From Candidatus Acidiferrales bacterium (GTDB taxonomy: Bacteria > Acidobacteriota > Terriglobia > Acidiferrales > UBA7541), in assembly GCA_030044295.1 (NCBI GenBank), contig JASHWB010000203.1, positions 1-9,695 of the forward strand: a DNA stretch of 9,695 bases. Reading direction: 5' to 3'. Every line of letters starts with the position of its first letter. The stretch's first letter is position 1. Shown one piece after another: positions 7,179 through 9,695 of this stretch. The notes beneath the pieces were generated by a model, which saw only the letters and a program-made list of their open reading frames with translations, was not told the DNA's origin and ran no database searches. A program made the translations under genes and the position numbers.

Positions 7179-8732
7179 GTGAGGCCTCGCTATCTGGCGG
7201 TTCTTGCCGGTGCCATAGCACTTCTCGCGTCCCTTACGGCGGCTCCATGGATCCCCGCGAGAACATCCTCGATGCCCCGTCAAACCGACGATACGACCGC
7301 TGGCCCTAATGAAACCATCCACGTCGATCTTCACGCTCCCAGCCATCCCTTCCCTCACTTTTGGGAGCAAATGTTCGGTTCGGGTCGTGCCACCCTGAGC
7401 TTGCGTGCCGCTTATCGCCAGGATTTGCGAGAGGTTAGAGAGGCGACTGGCTTCCGATATATTCGCTTTCATGGAATTTTTGATCGAGACGTTGGACTGT
7501 ATGACGAGGATGCCGCCGGCAACCCCGTTTACAACTTCTCGTATGTAGACCAGATTTACGACGGCTTGCTGAAGAACGGCGTGCGGCCATTCGTCGAATT
7601 AAGTTTCATGCCGAGGGACTTAGCGGAACGGCCGATCGAGCAGGCCTTTTGGTATCACCCAATCGTTTCGCCCCCAAAGGATTGGAACAAATGGGCGGAT
7701 TTGATAGCGCACTTTGCGCACCACTTGGTCCAGCGCTATGGCATCGACGAAGTGTCGCAGTGGTATTTTGAGGTTTGGAATGAGCCGAACTTGGACTTTT
7801 GGGCAGGCGACCCCAAGCAGCAATCGTACTATCACCTGTATGACGTCACTGCGCGCGCGCTCAAGTCCGTAAGCCCGCGCCTGCGCGTGGGCGGACCCGC
7901 AACGGCTCAAGCCGCCTGGATTGATAGTTTCATTCAGCACGCGGTCAGCGAACACGTGCCCGTGGATTTCGTTTCCACCCACGTGTACGGAAACGACTCG
8001 CCGGAAAATGTGCTAGGCACGAGCGAACCAGTATCCCGTACGGAGATGGTCTGTCGGGCCGCCCAAAAGGTTCACCGCGAGGTAAAGGCGTCTGCACTCC
8101 CCGATCTGCCGATCATTTGGAGCGAGTACAACGCGAGCTATAAGAATGAACCGGATGTTACAGATTCGCTCTTCATGGGACCATGGATCGCCAACACAAT
8201 TCGGGAATGCGATGGCCTTACCGACATGATGTCGTACTGGACGTTTTCCGATGTTTTCGAAGAACAAGGCATCGTAAAGAAGCCGCTCTATGGTGGGTAC
8301 GGACTGATCGCCGAGGACAATTTGCCCAAACCTTCGTTCAACGCGTTCAAACTTCTTCATAAACTTGGCGACGTTCGGATCGCACTCGATTCCGATTCGG
8401 CGCTGCTGACGCGACGAAAAGACGGCACGCTAGTAATGGCCGTGTGGAACCTTTTTTTGCCTGAGCAAAAAGGCAAGCCGAAGTCCGTAATGATCGCGCT
8501 CGATGGAACGAGTACGAAAACTCAAGTGCTAGTATCGCGACTCGACGCCTCACACGGATCTTTGCTCAACGCTTATGCGGATATGGGCAGCCCCGTATAT
8601 CCCACTCCGAAACAGATTGATCAGCTTTGGCACGCCGCGGAACTGCCTCTTCCTGAAAAGACGAACTTCACTAATGGAAGGCTGAATATCGCCATCCCTC
8701 CTCAAGGGCTCGTACTGCTGGAGTTCAAGTGA
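7179..8732 (+). CDS. Secreted GH39 family glycosidase (beta-xylosidase-like)
   Basis: The protein is predicted to be an exported retaining glycoside hydrolase of family GH39, whose characterised members include beta-xylosidases and alpha-L-iduronidases. From the GTG start it has 517 residues; a TTG at 7134 would add 15. The N-terminus MRPRYLAVLAGAIALLAS followed by a small-residue stretch looks like a Sec signal peptide. The (beta/alpha)8 catalytic domain covers about residues 40-400. The acid/base is Glu202 in EVWNEPN and the probable nucleophile is Glu316 in IIWSEYNAS. The following block, including MSYWTFSDVFEEQG, is characteristic of the family. The remaining 120 or so residues would form the usual beta-sandwich. 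The gene begins 54 bases after the synthase stop on the same strand, so it is probably the last gene of the operon. Family is secure; the true substrate is not. Next to a glucan synthase it may act on a glucan or a decorated polysaccharide rather than xylan. Confidence 0.9.
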   Translation: MRPRYLAVLAGAIALLASLTAAPWIPARTSSMPRQTDDTTAGPNETIHVDLHAPSHPFPHFWEQMFGSGRATLSLRAAYRQDLREVREATGFRYIRFHGIFDRDVGLYDEDAAGNPVYNFSYVDQIYDGLLKNGVRPFVELSFMPRDLAERPIEQAFWYHPIVSPPKDWNKWADLIAHFAHHLVQRYGIDEVSQWYFEVWNEPNLDFWAGDPKQQSYYHLYDVTARALKSVSPRLRVGGPATAQAAWIDSFIQHAVSEHVPVDFVSTHVYGNDSPENVLGTSEPVSRTEMVCRAAQKVHREVKASALPDLPIIWSEYNASYKNEPDVTDSLFMGPWIANTIRECDGLTDMMSYWTFSDVFEEQGIVKKPLYGGYGLIAEDNLPKPSFNAFKLLHKLGDVRIALDSDSALLTRRKDGTLVMAVWNLFLPEQKGKPKSVMIALDGTSTKTQVLVSRLDASHGSLLNAYADMGSPVYPTPKQIDQLWHAAELPLPEKTNFTNGRLNIAIPPQGLVLLEFK

Positions 8733-8756
8733 AGGTTGCCGGGAGCCGCCGCTCTT

Positions 8757-9695
8757 TCACCCGTTGAATTGATAGCCCGGGCCATTCGGCTGAAAGCCGG
8801 CGCGCTGCATCCCTCGTTTCGCCTCTGGGTTCTTCATAAAAGTGTCCCAGACGAATCCGGAGCGCACGTTTTCGGCCATGACCATGGTGATTCCTGTATC
8901 GATTCCGATCACGTCGGTATCGTACCAGTTCGTTAGCGGGTTAAACGCGTCGACAAATCCGTAGCGGCACCAACCGCGCTTGCCGTATTTGTCTTTGATG
9001 GTTTGCAGCACTTGAACTGTCTGTTGCGGCAGGAATGGCAGAGAGCCTCCCGCTGCGCACGGAACGACGGTCCCGTCGATCGGGCCAGTAGCCGGGGGCC
9101 CACCCCAAACAACGTATCCATTCGCGGAATCGGATGCGGTAATTCCCCACAGCTCGTTGGAATAGTCGGAAAACTGGCTGTGGAGGTCCAGGCAAAACCG
9201 CTTGTGAGCCTCGGTGGCGAGAATCGAGTTTTGAAAATAGTCGGCATAGCGGTCGTGTTGACCGCGAAAATCGAACCATGCTTGCGAATACTGATGAATG
9301 AAAAGTGGCGCAAATGACCCGATATAGCGAATGTCATCGTAAACGAACGGCACGCGCTTCCACGCGTCCCAGCTATCTGTGGGCAGCGGGTATGTTGCCG
9401 ACCCTAGCCCCAGCAGATACATCATCATCAGTTCGCTGTAATCGCTCCATCGGCTCGGCAGAAATCCGGTCTCCGGCGTCCAGCCGTGAGATAAGACGCT
9501 GGTATCCTCGGAAAGCCACGTCCATTCCACACGGTCGAAAATCAAATGCCCGAGTTCCTCGATCTCCCATTCCTTGAAATGCTGCCGACAAGTCAATACA
9601 CCGCACAGCAAAATTGCCGTGTCAATGGACGAAACCTCGGAATCGAACTGGCGCTCGGCCGTGTTGATGTTCGCCCAGTGATAGAAGAAGCCTCG
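8757..9695 (-). CDS. PF10091 'glucoamylase-like' hydrolase, GH144-like (N-terminus off the window)
   Basis: The minus-strand frame is open from the right edge to a TGA at 8757-8759, giving 312 visible residues. The true start lies beyond 9695; a TTG at 9611 is internal, because GFFYHWANINTAERQF and SEVSSIDTAILLCG upstream of it are conserved family sequence. Other blocks in order are SRWSDYSELMMMYLLGLGS, HQYSQAWFDFRGQHDRYADY, LWGITASDSANGY, GPIDGTVVPCAAGGSLPF, RYGFVDAFNP and GIDTGITMVMAEN. These match the PF10091 family often named glucoamylase, whose characterised GH144 members are endo-beta-1,2-glucanases with an (alpha/alpha)6 fold. Family members are commonly exported, but no signal peptide can be seen here because that end is missing. 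The C-terminus looks complete. It converges with the GH39 gene, 24 bases apart, with no clear terminator between. A role in cutting or trimming the glucan made by the adjacent synthase is plausible but inferred. Confidence 0.88.
   Translation of the reverse strand, partial: RGFFYHWANINTAERQFDSEVSSIDTAILLCGVLTCRQHFKEWEIEELGHLIFDRVEWTWLSEDTSVLSHGWTPETGFLPSRWSDYSELMMMYLLGLGSATYPLPTDSWDAWKRVPFVYDDIRYIGSFAPLFIHQYSQAWFDFRGQHDRYADYFQNSILATEAHKRFCLDLHSQFSDYSNELWGITASDSANGYVVWGGPPATGPIDGTVVPCAAGGSLPFLPQQTVQVLQTIKDKYGKRGWCRYGFVDAFNPLTNWYDTDVIGIDTGITMVMAENVRSGFVWDTFMKNPEAKRGMQRAGFQPNGPGYQFNG

Noticed and set aside
7620..7982. 120-codon minus-strand open frame inside the GH39 gene
   Set aside because: It is antisense to the conserved catalytic region with WNEPN and has no recognisable protein features.
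8733..8756. Bidirectional terminator between the convergent genes
   Set aside because: The 24-base gap shows no hairpin with flanking T-runs.
9609..9611. TTG start of the minus-strand hydrolase at 9611
   Set aside because: Conserved family sequence (YHW and SSID motifs) continues in frame upstream to the window edge, so the gene is cut by the window and does not start here.

Overview
The window looks like part of a bacterial chromosome with moderately high GC. Gene content and protein style (an ABC exporter, a cyclic glucan synthase-like giant protein, a GH39 enzyme and a 'glucoamylase-like' PF10091 enzyme) most resemble soil Acidobacteriota of the Terriglobia type. That assignment rests on remembered family resemblance, not on a marker gene. 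There are no rRNA or tRNA genes, CRISPR arrays, transposases or phage genes.

Layout. Positions 1-647 form a gene-poor leader. It holds an open frame entering from the left edge (ends at 188), a C-rich tract with a G-quadruplex pattern on the minus strand, two adjacent hairpins, a short AT-rich patch with two small palindromes, and a 30-codon small ORF with a good ribosome binding site (528-620). Three plus-strand genes then follow closely. They are an ABC exporter half-transporter (648-2462), a 1548-residue membrane glycosyltransferase/transglycosylase of the cyclic beta-1,2-glucan synthase type (2478-7124) and a secreted GH39 glycosidase (best start 7179, end 8732). A minus-strand gene (8757 to beyond 9695) converges on them. 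It encodes a PF10091/GH144-like glycoside hydrolase whose N-terminus lies outside the window.

How the genes may work together. The large protein has the GT84-type synthase core and six predicted membrane segments, followed by the PF10091-related domain that performs cyclisation in characterised enzymes. It stops where the C-terminal GH94 phosphorylase domain would normally begin. With an exporter just upstream and two glycosidases just downstream, the simplest reading is a locus for making, exporting and remodelling a glucan, possibly beta-1,2-linked. Family and motif assignments are strong; the polymer, the substrate of the exporter and the joint pathway are inference.
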